Origin: Bacteroidota bacterium
GTDB lineage: Bacteria > Bacteroidota > Bacteroidia > Chitinophagales > Saprospiraceae
NCBI GenBank assembly: GCA_018969455.1
Contig: JAGWYI010000141.1
Coordinates: forward strand, 1-8,822
Reading direction: 5' to 3'
DNA length: 8,822 nucleotides
The translations under genes and the position numbers were made by a program. Positions 1 to 5,501 of this stretch are shown piece after piece (position 1 is the stretch's first letter; every line of letters begins with the position of its first letter). The notes below the pieces were generated by a model, which saw only the letters and a list, made by a program, of their open reading frames with translations, was not told the DNA's origin and searched no databases.

Positions 1-1156
1 CGAGCATGCTCTGCATGGTTTCAATTTTGAGGGCGTCTTCCAGTTCCCGGATTTTTCGGGTCTTGATCTCTTCCTGTTGCCGGGTAATCAACTTTTGCTT
101 CAGGTTGTCTCTTCGGTACAGGTAAAATGCCAGCCCGGCAATCAAGATGAGGAAAAACAACACTTCCAGTACCAAAAACAGGTTTTCCGAAAAAGACTGG
201 ATGGCATTTTTTTCCCGCTTCAACAGGGAAATTGTTTTGCTTGTTTCCAGCGTATCAAATTGCATGACAATGCGTTGAGCGGCAGTATCCCTGTTTCGGT
301 AGAGGATGCTGTCTGACAGTTCGGCGTATTTAAAGGCGTATTTGAGGGCGGTGTTGAGGCTGTCGAGCCCGGCATAGGTCGTCGACAACTGCCTTAAAAT
401 GAGCCTGCGCTGGGGATTGAAGGGCCCCACTGGCAGTTTTTCAGCTTCTTTCAAAAATTTTAGCGCCTCGGTATAACGCCGGTCGTCGCAGGCCAATGCC
501 CCCGAATTGTACAAGCTTTGGGCGAGCAATTCGGTTTGAGGCAAGCGTCGGGCCAGCTCGAGGGTGCGGGCCGAGAGCAGCGCGGCTGCGGTATTTCGTC
601 CTTCGTAATGCAGGCGTTTTACCTCTTCGAGCAAAACCGAAACCTCCAGGGCGGTGTCTTTTTGCAATTCATTGGCCAATCTAAACAAGCGCCGGTATTG
701 CAGGGCATTTACGGTATCGCCTTTCATCAAATAATAGCGGCTCATGCGCGCAAGGATGCGCACGCGCAAACCGAGGGCGCCGTGCTTTTGGGCATAATAG
801 AGTGCCTGACTCTGCATGGAAATGGCCTGATTTACCAAATTGCGCCTGGAGAGCCACTCCGCCATGTCTGACCGCACCCGCTGGTACTCTAAGGTATCGC
901 CGTTTTTTTTGAAGCGATACATGCTCCGAACCAGGTACTGGAATGCCGAGTCGGAATCGCCATACTGCCGTTCGGTGTAATACGCAAAATGATACCAACC
1001 GAAAGCCTGTTTTTTCAGATCCTTTGCCGCCACGCCGGAAGCAATCATTTGTTTTATCTGGCCGTAATTCAGCAAGGTATCGAAGCCCGCCTGGGCCGAT
1101 ACGTTCTTTCCCTGAAACAGGAACATAAGCGCGAAAATGAAAGCGGAATAGCGCAT
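1..1156 (-). CDS. TPR-containing membrane sensor histidine kinase, N-terminal part (partial at left edge)
   Basis: The minus frame is open from an ATG at 1156 to the window edge, giving 385 residues without a stop. Residues 1-22 look like a signal peptide (hydrophobic run ending VSAQA). About 50-290 are helical, TPR-like repeats rich in Tyr, Ala and Leu (for example ALKYAFKYAELSDSILYRN). One hydrophobic transmembrane segment lies at about 325-347 and is followed by YRR. A charged coiled-coil linker (about 350-380) ends in ELEDALKIETMQSML. That linker is typical of Bacteroidota sensor kinases just before a HisKA_3 (NarL/LytS-type) dimerisation domain, so the kinase core should lie beyond the left edge. 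In this family the TPR part is periplasmic and the partner is usually a LuxR/NarL response regulator; neither catalytic part nor partner is visible here. The gene is divergent from the exported protein at 1246. A TPR regulator with another output domain is the main alternative. Confidence 0.82.
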   Translation of the reverse strand, partial: MRYSAFIFALMFLFQGKNVSAQAGFDTLLNYGQIKQMIASGVAAKDLKKQAFGWYHFAYYTERQYGDSDSAFQYLVRSMYRFKKNGDTLEYQRVRSDMAEWLSRRNLVNQAISMQSQALYYAQKHGALGLRVRILARMSRYYLMKGDTVNALQYRRLFRLANELQKDTALEVSVLLEEVKRLHYEGRNTAAALLSARTLELARRLPQTELLAQSLYNSGALACDDRRYTEALKFLKEAEKLPVGPFNPQRRLILRQLSTTYAGLDSLNTALKYAFKYAELSDSILYRNRDTAAQRIVMQFDTLETSKTISLLKREKNAIQSFSENLFLVLEVLFFLILIAGLAFYLYRRDNLKQKLITRQQEEIKTRKIRELEDALKIETMQSML

Positions 1157-1191
1157 GGATGCGGTAAATATAGGCGATTCAGACAAATCCA

Positions 1192-1221
1192 TTGCTATTT
1201 TGTACGAATGCGCTATTTTTG
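1192..1221 (+). promoter_or_regulatory. Candidate Bacteroidota promoter for the exported protein
   Basis: TTG at 1192-1194 is followed after 19 bases by TATTTTTG at 1214-1221. This fits the Bacteroidota TTG/TAnnTTTG pattern exactly in sequence and within its usual spacing. Transcription would start near 1228, leaving a leader of about 18 bases before the ATG at 1246. It also argues against using the upstream in-frame ATG at 1192, which would lie in the -33 box. Confidence 0.5.
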
Positions 1222-1245
1222 AGGCAGCACCAAAATTCACGCCCC

Positions 1246-2094
1246 ATGCGCATTTTCCTTTTTTTTGCTTTTTATCTGGCACTTGGCTCCCTTCCTGCCC
1301 AGGACGAACGCGATTGCCTCCAGCCGGCATTTGTCCGTAAATACCACATTCGGGTTGTAGAGGTTTACGCACATCCCGATTCCCCCAAAAACGACTCTAT
1401 TTTAATCGAAATCGATTCTTTTAACACCCAGGGCTATCGGGTTTTGCAACAAATGTGCAGCGAGCAAGGCAAAGGCGCCAAATATGTGTATCATTACCTG
1501 GGCGATACCCTTTTTAGCGAAATGCGCGCTTTTAAATACAGCAAACCCTGGTATTCCTACAAAGCCCAATGGTCTGAAGACCACCGCAGCATCAAGTATC
1601 GAGGGTATTACAACAACGGCCGGAAGTCAAAATGGAAAGCCGAGCGCACCATCAACGCATGCGGAAGCACACTGGAGTACAGGGAGACCTGGGGCATGTT
1701 TAGAACTCTAAAACATTCTAAAAGAACGTATTACCCCAACGACAGGTTGCAAATGAAAAGTATTATTAAGCCCTCTCTATATCGCGAAAAGCAGTATTTC
1801 GATAAGCAGGGGAACCAAACGCCCAGTGCAGAAAGCCGCTCTTTTACCCAAACTACCCTGATCCCGGGCAATTCTGACAATCCGGGAGGGATCCGAAAAC
1901 AAACAACCACCTTTTCAAGCACAGGTTCCATTACGGCTGTTTGGGGCGCCATGCCCGTGAAAAGCCACGACATCCTGGAAACCGAAGGATTATTTCTCCC
2001 CAATGGCTTGCCGGTATGGGTGAAATACACGCTCAACAAAAAATATCTGGGAAAAAGGTCGCTTCACTTTAAAATGAATGCTTCAACGCAGTGA
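1246..2094 (+). CDS. Exported hypothetical protein, 282 aa
   Basis: I chose the ATG at 1246 rather than the in-frame ATG at 1192 because it starts directly with a signal peptide (MRIFLFFAFYLALGSLPAQ) and lies 18 bases after a plausible transcription start. The predicted cleavage is near residue 18, after which the protein has no further membrane segment. The mature part is polar and rich in Tyr, Lys, Ser and Thr. It contains short aromatic beta-hairpin-like stretches such as KYRGYYNNGRKSKWKAER, which vaguely recall MORN or YD-type repeats, but no regular repeat can be counted. I recognise no catalytic motif and no C-terminal sorting domain. It is transcribed away from the kinase gene, from an 89-base shared intergenic region, so co-regulation is possible. 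Function unknown. Confidence 0.72.
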   Translation: MRIFLFFAFYLALGSLPAQDERDCLQPAFVRKYHIRVVEVYAHPDSPKNDSILIEIDSFNTQGYRVLQQMCSEQGKGAKYVYHYLGDTLFSEMRAFKYSKPWYSYKAQWSEDHRSIKYRGYYNNGRKSKWKAERTINACGSTLEYRETWGMFRTLKHSKRTYYPNDRLQMKSIIKPSLYREKQYFDKQGNQTPSAESRSFTQTTLIPGNSDNPGGIRKQTTTFSSTGSITAVWGAMPVKSHDILETEGLFLPNGLPVWVKYTLNKKYLGKRSLHFKMNASTQ

Positions 2095-2095
2095 A

Positions 2096-2253
2096 GAATG
2101 TCGAATGTCGAACGCCGAAAGGATTGCAATTAACTTTGGTGTTCGATATTCGGCGTTGTGCCTGAGATCCGTTCGAAAAGCCCGAGATTTTCTACCCGAA
2201 GCATTTTCCATTTCGATATTCGACATTCGGCGTTCGATATTCGATATTCAAAA
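2096..2253. repeat. Inverted array of 7-bp TTCGNNN repeats
   Basis: The right arm is five consecutive heptamers, TTCGATA, TTCGACA, TTCGGCG, TTCGATA, TTCGATA (2212-2246), ending in TTCAAAA (2247-2253). The left arm (2096-2119) is the same unit in reverse orientation: GAATGTC twice, then GAACGCC and GAA. The reverse complement of the 24-base left arm matches 2226-2249 at 22 of 24 positions. A further partial unit (TTCGATATTCGGCGTT) lies at 2142-2157. The array begins 2 bases after the exported-protein stop codon and abuts the stop codon of the acyltransferase fragment. It therefore sits between convergent reading frames and could fold as a long imperfect stem-loop acting as a bidirectional terminator. 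That role is inference. Confidence 0.7.
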
Positions 2254-2446
2254 CACCCCGTTCTTCGGATTCGCCCCCGGAATGCCTTTGTAATAATTCC
2301 ACAGGTATTCCAGGTCGGCTTTTTCGTCGCCTGTAACGGAAAACAGTTTTGGGTCAAAAAACACTTCCCGCGTACCCCAATTGAAGGTACACAGGCAGAT
2401 TGGCACTTCCGCCAAGCGGGCGATGTGGTAAAAACCGGTACGGAAC
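2248..2446 (-). pseudogene. Duplicated 3' end of the acyltransferase gene
   Basis: These 199 bases align without gaps to 4932-5130, the last third of the intact acyltransferase gene, with 15 mismatches by my count (about 92% identity). The fragment encodes the equivalent of residues 118-182, from FRTGFYHIARLAE to the stop codon, with only two amino-acid differences (Val to Thr, Glu to Lys). Eleven of the 13 changed codons are synonymous, so the copy diverged while under protein-level selection. Homology stops abruptly at 2446. The upstream part holding the HxxxxD and GGIPVDR catalytic blocks is missing, so the fragment cannot encode an active enzyme. The frame is open back to a TAA near 2530, but no plausible full protein results. 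Confidence 0.85.
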
Positions 2447-2537
2447 GAATAATTGGACCAATCTGGTAAGCGGCCAATATAGCCCGAAATTCCCGCGGAA
2501 CAGGTCGTAGATGGAATTGGCTTCCATTAAAGATTTT
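2447..2537 (-). other. Short unassigned stretch between the acyltransferase fragment and the mobile element
   Basis: About 90 bases separate the end of acyltransferase homology from the inverted repeat. On the minus strand an ATG at 2528 opens a 56-codon frame starting MEANSIYDLFRGNFG, which runs out of frame through the acyltransferase homology. In the neighbouring frame the same DNA reads SGYIGRLPDWSNYSFRTG, which joins in frame to the acyltransferase tail. Pieces such as NS and GYIGR loosely resemble NS and NYVGK of the intact enzyme (residues 48-60), so this may be a decayed central part left by a deletion. I assign no gene here. Confidence 0.35.
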
Positions 2538-2564
2538 ACTGACTATCCGCATATTGTACAGTAA
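2538..2564 (+). repeat. Left terminal inverted repeat of the element
   Basis: This 27-base end is the exact reverse complement of 3650-3676. It reads ACTGACTATCCGCATATTG and then TACAGTAA going inward. The target duplication AAGATTTT lies immediately outside, at 2530-2537. Similarity between the two ends stops right after the inner AA. Confidence 0.9.
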
Positions 2565-2593
2565 AATTACTTAACAGGAAGTCATTTTTGTTC

Positions 2594-3367
2594 CTATAAA
2601 TCACTAAAATACCTACTAATAACCTTCCGAAACTGGTCAACTTTTTCATCGTTAACTGAATTTCCATTCATGTATAGCCGTTTGTTCACTTCAATCATAA
2701 TGCCCTTAACCTTGTTGTTTTTCAAAAAATAAGGTTTGGGGATGATGCAGCCAGAATAAGGGTTATTTACTTCAACCGAATATCCAAGTTTGGTGAAATA
2801 GTTAAGGGTGTAATTTAACAAGTAGTCAGGTGTGTGGAACTGGTCTGTCCCAATGCAAATGTCAGGAGACTTTGAATGTTCAATAAAAGGGACTATTGGA
2901 TTGTCATTGAATGAATGGCAGTCAACAATGTGGCAAACTCCATGCTTATTCAACCTTTCCTTTACCGTATTGTAAAACAGTTCGTGGTGCTTCAAATAAA
3001 AGTCCTTGTGAACCAAGTTCTTTAAATCCTCGTTTGGCTTTCTTAACTCTGAACCATCGTACCCATTGGTGTAGTAAAATCCCCTGCCAACATTGAACAT
3101 AGGTTCAGACTCATCTTCAAACCTTTCAACATCACAAAATAACCTGCTAAATGGGGTGATAATTTTTTCAACGCCGTCAACGTCAAATATTTTGTCGGTC
3201 GCCCAATCAGTGAGTAGGTTGATATTTTCTTGCACCTTATCTAAAACGAACCCTTCAAGGTTCGGTATGTGGGTGGAAGCGTGTGGTATATGCAGAACAA
3301 ATGAATCCAAAATATCGCCCTTAAACAAGGACATCCCAGATTCCGTCTCGTATTTTATATTCATCAT
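2594..3367 (-). CDS. N-formylglutamate amidohydrolase (FGase) family protein, 257 aa
   Basis: Family enzymes hydrolyse N-formylglutamate to glutamate and formate at the end of histidine breakdown; many homologues have no proven substrate. Family-like blocks appear in order: VLHIPHASTHIP (24-35), LTDWATDKIFD (52-62), SRLFCDVERF (74-83), GRGFYYTNGYDGSELRKPNED (94-114), HIVDCHSF (146-153), DICIGTDQFHTP (169-180), VNNPYSGCIIP (200-210) and IMIEVNKRLYM (223-233). The His and Asp residues in HIPH and DCHSF are probable metal ligands. Length is normal and nothing appears to be missing. I chose the ATG at 3367, which overlaps the upstream stop codon by ATGA, implying translational coupling; ATG at 3364 is possible. 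The upstream in-frame extension to 3466 runs through the transposase-remnant gene and lacks family similarity. No hut genes are nearby, so a role in histidine catabolism is uncertain. Confidence 0.9.
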   Translation of the reverse strand: MMNIKYETESGMSLFKGDILDSFVLHIPHASTHIPNLEGFVLDKVQENINLLTDWATDKIFDVDGVEKIITPFSRLFCDVERFEDESEPMFNVGRGFYYTNGYDGSELRKPNEDLKNLVHKDFYLKHHELFYNTVKERLNKHGVCHIVDCHSFNDNPIVPFIEHSKSPDICIGTDQFHTPDYLLNYTLNYFTKLGYSVEVNNPYSGCIIPKPYFLKNNKVKGIMIEVNKRLYMNGNSVNDEKVDQFRKVISRYFSDL

Positions 3368-3510
3368 TTGCAGTTTTTGTGTTTGCGATAGATAACGTCC
3401 GCTTCGCCGTATTTTTCGCAAGTGATACCGCGTTCCAAACGGGACTCGACAAACTTTTGAAGGCAAACTTCTTCGTTCGGGTAATCTTTGACAAATTGCA
3501 AAAGGTTCAT
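3364..3510 (-). CDS. Truncated IS1595-type transposase N-terminus (partial zinc ribbon), 48 aa
   Basis: The protein begins MNLLQFVKDYPNEEVCLQKF and continues through ESRLERGITCEKYGEADVIY to a stop at 3364. This follows the IS1595-family N-terminus: an FxxxFPDEExC-type helix, then an R...G..C..C zinc-ribbon start. The first cysteine pair is broken (CEKY instead of CxxC), and the second knuckle and the whole DDE/DDN catalytic domain are absent. I chose the ATG at 3510 because the family begins at this point and a TAACTTTG box lies just upstream; an in-frame ATG at 3564 would add 18 unrelated residues. The stop codon overlaps the amidohydrolase start as ATGA. It may be an inert leader frame that delivers ribosomes to the passenger, or a residual DNA-binding fragment. 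Confidence 0.65.
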   Translation of the reverse strand: MNLLQFVKDYPNEEVCLQKFVESRLERGITCEKYGEADVIYRKHKNCK

Positions 3511-3534
3511 ATTAACTTCGTTTGAATTATACAA

Positions 3535-3542
3535 CAAAGTTA
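3535..3542 (-). promoter_or_regulatory. Candidate -7 box for the passenger operon
   Basis: On the minus strand this reads TAACTTTG, an exact TAnnTTTG match. At the expected distance upstream (3562-3564) the triplet is ATG rather than TTG, one mismatch from the -33 element. Transcription would begin near 3529, leaving about 19 bases before the ATG at 3510. The element would thus carry its own promoter for both genes. Confidence 0.4.
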
Positions 3543-3601
3543 AATCATTTGGGTGTTTTATCATTGATTATCAGATAAATGTGCATTTTTTTGCCGACGA
3601 A

Positions 3602-3614
3602 TTACTGTACAATA
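3602..3614 (+). repeat. Subterminal copy of the inner end sequence
   Basis: TTACTGTACAATA at 3602-3614 is repeated exactly at 3650-3662, where it forms the inner part of the right terminal repeat. The two copies are 48 bases apart in direct orientation. No matching extra copy is seen inside the left end. It could be a second transposase-binding site or a trace of an earlier end. Confidence 0.55.
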
Positions 3615-3649
3615 AGTGTGTACAAAATGTGGTCGGAGCAGTAAAACGC

Positions 3650-3676
3650 TTACTGTACAATATGCGGATAGTCAGT
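3650..3676 (+). repeat. Right terminal inverted repeat of the element
   Basis: Exact reverse complement of 2538-2564 over 27 bases, read here as TTACTGTACAATATGCGG and then ATAGTCAGT. The second copy of the target octamer AAGATTTT follows at 3677-3684. Confidence 0.9.
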
Positions 3677-3686
3677 AAGATTTTTT

Positions 3687-4745
3687 TTAAGAATCCTCCT
3701 TATGGCTTTCGTCCTGCGTTAAGCGATTTTCAAGGCGCATTTCGGCTACTTCTCGTTTTAGTTCGCGGATCAATTCTTCCTCCGATGGCAGGTAAAGCAT
3801 GTATTTGGACGCAAACATTTGCTCGCTTTCCTTTAAAATGGAATATTTAACGATCGCTTCGTCTTTTTCTGCACATAAAATTATCCCCAGGGTTGGGTTA
3901 TCCTCCGCACCACGCATCTTTTCTTCATAATATCGCACGTACATGTCCATTTGTCCGATATCTGAATGTTCCAATTCTCCTGTCTTCAGGTCGATCAGGA
4001 CATAACATTTCAGATGGATATTGTAAAACACAAGATCAATATAAAAGCTTTTGTTTTCCGTGGCAAGTCGCTTTTGGCGTGCGACAAACGCAAAACCACT
4101 CCCGAGTTCCAGTAAAAAGGATTGTAACTTGCTAATTAAAGCAGATTCCAGATTTTTTTCGCTAAATTTTTGAGGATGCGGCAGGTTTAAAAACTCCAAC
4201 ACATAAGGGTCTTTGATAAATGATTCAGGCGAATCTGGCTCTTCCGAAGCATTCGTATCTGCGCTTAATTCCTGTTTTTGCTGGGAACTCAATAAGCGCT
4301 CATAATAAAACGAATATACCTGTCGCTCCAATTGCCGTGTACTCCATTGGTTTGCCACCGCTTCGTCGCGATAAAATGCGCGGGCTTCTTTGTTGGAAAC
4401 TTTGGACAGTACGCGATAGTGCGTCCAGGTCAATTCGTCACGCAGTGCGTGACGAATTGGGAAAGCCTGATAAACCAGGCGCATATATTTCAAATTGGTT
4501 TGATTAAAGCCTTCCCCGAACTCCGACGTTAATTTTTCAGACAAGAAAGAAAGGACTTGTTTCCCGTATTCTGCACGCGGTTTCCCATCCTGTTCATGTT
4601 CGACTATCATTTTACCAATTAACCAATAGGTTTCCACCATAATAAAATTAACTGCGCGGTAGGTCCGACTACGCGCAGCCATCAATACATCACGGATTTG
4701 ATAATAAAGTGGTTCAATGGTATTGAGTTCGGAAAACTGTTTCAT
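3687..4745 (-). CDS. YhcG-type PDDEXK nuclease (DUF1016), 352 aa
   Basis: The two-domain layout of the YhcG/DUF1016 family is clear. Residues 1-155 form the helical N-terminal domain (ETYWLIGKMIVEHEQDG, FGEGFNQTNLKYMRLVYQAF, LTWTHYRVLSKV, WSTRQLERQVYSFYYERLL). A linker at about 157-178 precedes a PDDEXK nuclease-like domain (about 195-325). Candidate catalytic residues are E200, D237 (FYIDLVFYN) and D252-L-K254 (VLIDLKTG), with Q265 in GQMDMYVRYYE. Relatives occur in defence islands and near restriction systems; their cellular role is not settled. I preferred the ATG at 4745 because family similarity begins at about MKQFSELN; the extension to 4787 would overlap the likely promoter. It is flanked by the mobile element and the acyltransferase, with no restriction-modification partner visible. 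A 29-base palindrome lies inside it at 4431-4459. Confidence 0.9.
   Translation of the reverse strand: MKQFSELNTIEPLYYQIRDVLMAARSRTYRAVNFIMVETYWLIGKMIVEHEQDGKPRAEYGKQVLSFLSEKLTSEFGEGFNQTNLKYMRLVYQAFPIRHALRDELTWTHYRVLSKVSNKEARAFYRDEAVANQWSTRQLERQVYSFYYERLLSSQQKQELSADTNASEEPDSPESFIKDPYVLEFLNLPHPQKFSEKNLESALISKLQSFLLELGSGFAFVARQKRLATENKSFYIDLVFYNIHLKCYVLIDLKTGELEHSDIGQMDMYVRYYEEKMRGAEDNPTLGIILCAEKDEAIVKYSILKESEQMFASKYMLYLPSEEELIRELKREVAEMRLENRLTQDESHKEDS
4431..4459. repeat. Perfect 29-base palindrome inside the nuclease gene
   Basis: CAATTCGTCACGCA (4431-4444), a single central G, then TGCGTGACGAATTG (4446-4459) form 14-base perfect arms. It encodes the IRHALRDEL stretch of the YhcG protein (about residues 97-105), a region conserved in relatives, so the frame is kept. 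Possible roles are an mRNA hairpin, a protein-binding operator, or coincidence of codon choice. Confidence 0.75.
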
Positions 4746-4773
4746 ATTTTCAAGTTTATGTTTAATTATCCCG

Positions 4774-4781
4774 CAAATATA
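4774..4781 (-). promoter_or_regulatory. Candidate -7 box for the YhcG-type gene
   Basis: The minus strand reads TATATTTG, an exact TAnnTTTG match, 29 bases upstream of the ATG at 4745. No TTG is seen at the usual -33 spacing, so support rests on the -7 box alone. The rest of 4788-4931 shows no gene; the only other structure noted is a short palindrome, AATACGTATT, at 4798-4807. Confidence 0.35.
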
Positions 4782-4931
4782 AAACATTTTATGTCATAAT
4801 ACGTATTCGGGAGCTTAGCTTGGTTTAAGTGTTGATTCCCTCAGCATGGTTGCCTTCTTGTTCAAAATAAGCCCCAACGGCAAATATTTAGGCAAAAAAT
4901 CCGATCATTACAAAATCAATTCCAGCAGCCA

Positions 4932-5480
4932 TCAAAACACCCCGTTCTCCGGATTCGCCCCCGGAATGCCTTTGTAATAATTCCACAGGTATTCCAGATC
5001 GGCTTTTTCGTCGCCTGTGACGGAAAACAGTTTTGGGTCAAAAAACACTTCCCGCGTGCCCCAATTGAAAACGCACAAACAAATGGGCACTTCCGCCAGG
5101 CGGGCAATGTGGTAAAAACCGGTTCGGAACTGGGTCACGCGCGCGCGCTTGCCCTCGGGCGAAATCACCAAATGCATGCGCGGGTTTTGTTTGAATGCCT
5201 CCACGGTGGCGGCAACAAAATTGTTGCTTTTGGAACGATCTACCGGAATACCGCCCAACCAACGAAACAAACCACCGAATGGCCAGCGGAAAAGACTGCT
5301 TTTCCCAACATAATTTGCCCCAAAGCGCCCGGCACTGTTTACCAATACCCCAACCGGAAAATCCCAGTTGGAGGTATGCGGCGCCACAATGATGACGACT
5401 TTGGAAATATTTTTGGGGTATTCACCCGTTATTTTCCATCCAAAAAGACGAAGGATCAACTTTGATAAAAAGGAGAACAT
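4932..5480 (-). CDS. PlsC-like lysophospholipid acyltransferase family protein, 182 aa
   Basis: It carries the ordered blocks of glycerolipid acyltransferases: VAPHTSNWD (32-40) with the catalytic HxxxxD, YVGKSSLFRWPFGGLFRWLGGIPVDRS (57-83) with the GGIPVDR block, and VISPEGKRA (105-113). At about 182 residues it is of the short, soluble-looking type often annotated as 1-acyl-glycerol-3-phosphate acyltransferase in Bacteroidota. Transfer of an acyl group to a lysophospholipid or related lipid at the inner membrane face is the family role; the actual acceptor is unknown. The ATG at 5480 follows the rlmD stop by 21 bases on the same strand, implying co-transcription. Residues 118-182 exist a second time in the truncated copy at 2248-2446. 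Confidence 0.88.
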   Translation of the reverse strand: MFSFLSKLILRLFGWKITGEYPKNISKVVIIVAPHTSNWDFPVGVLVNSAGRFGANYVGKSSLFRWPFGGLFRWLGGIPVDRSKSNNFVAATVEAFKQNPRMHLVISPEGKRARVTQFRTGFYHIARLAEVPICLCVFNWGTREVFFDPKLFSVTGDEKADLEYLWNYYKGIPGANPENGVF

Positions 5481-5501
5481 GTTTCAAACTGGCTTAAAGC
5501 A

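Larger units (their letters stand above)
2538..3676 (-). mobile_element. IS1595-derived element carrying a formylglutamate amidohydrolase-like gene, no complete transposase
   Basis: The ends are perfect 27-bp inverted repeats, beginning ACTGACTATC and ending inward TGTACAGTAA. They are flanked on both sides by the identical octamer AAGATTTT (2530-2537 and 3677-3684). The match fails at the next base on each side, so the duplication is exactly 8 bp, the length known for the IS1595 family. The 1139-bp interior carries two overlapping minus-strand genes: a truncated IS1595-like transposase N-terminus and an N-formylglutamate amidohydrolase family protein. Base composition is lower in GC than in the acyltransferase/rlmD genes to the right. 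No DDE/DDN catalytic domain is encoded, so movement would need a transposase supplied in trans. The insertion lies 2 bases beyond the YhcG stop codon. Confidence 0.85.

Noticed and set aside
681..998. A 105-codon minus-strand frame inside the kinase gene
   Set aside because: It is a shadow of the long kinase frame, which shows signal peptide, TPR-like repeats, a membrane segment and a family linker; the shadow has an Arg-rich, featureless translation.
1192..1245. Longer start for the exported protein at ATG 1192
   Set aside because: It places 18 polar residues before an otherwise good signal peptide and overlaps the likely -33 promoter triplet.
2212..2253. CRISPR-like array
   Set aside because: Units are 7 bases long and contiguous with no spacers, so this is a simple heptad repeat.
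2130..2552. A 140-codon minus-strand frame running from the element end through the acyltransferase fragment and the heptad array
   Set aside because: It reads the acyltransferase homology in the wrong frame (Cys/Arg-rich translation, mirrored by a similar shadow at 4916-5107), and its start lies within the inverted repeat.
3368..3466. N-terminal extension of the amidohydrolase to ATG 3466
   Set aside because: The extra 33 residues overlap the transposase-remnant gene in another frame and are basic and unlike the family; the ATGA overlap favours 3367.
2560..3654. Two separate insertion sequences facing outward with TGTACA ends
   Set aside because: The exact 8-bp duplication lies outside the inverted repeats, so the element is the enclosed segment, not the flanks.
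2538..3676. Toxin-antitoxin or defence operon made of the 48-residue protein and the hydrolase
   Set aside because: The small protein matches a transposase N-terminus and the large one has complete FGase-family motifs; insertion-element ends explain the unit better.
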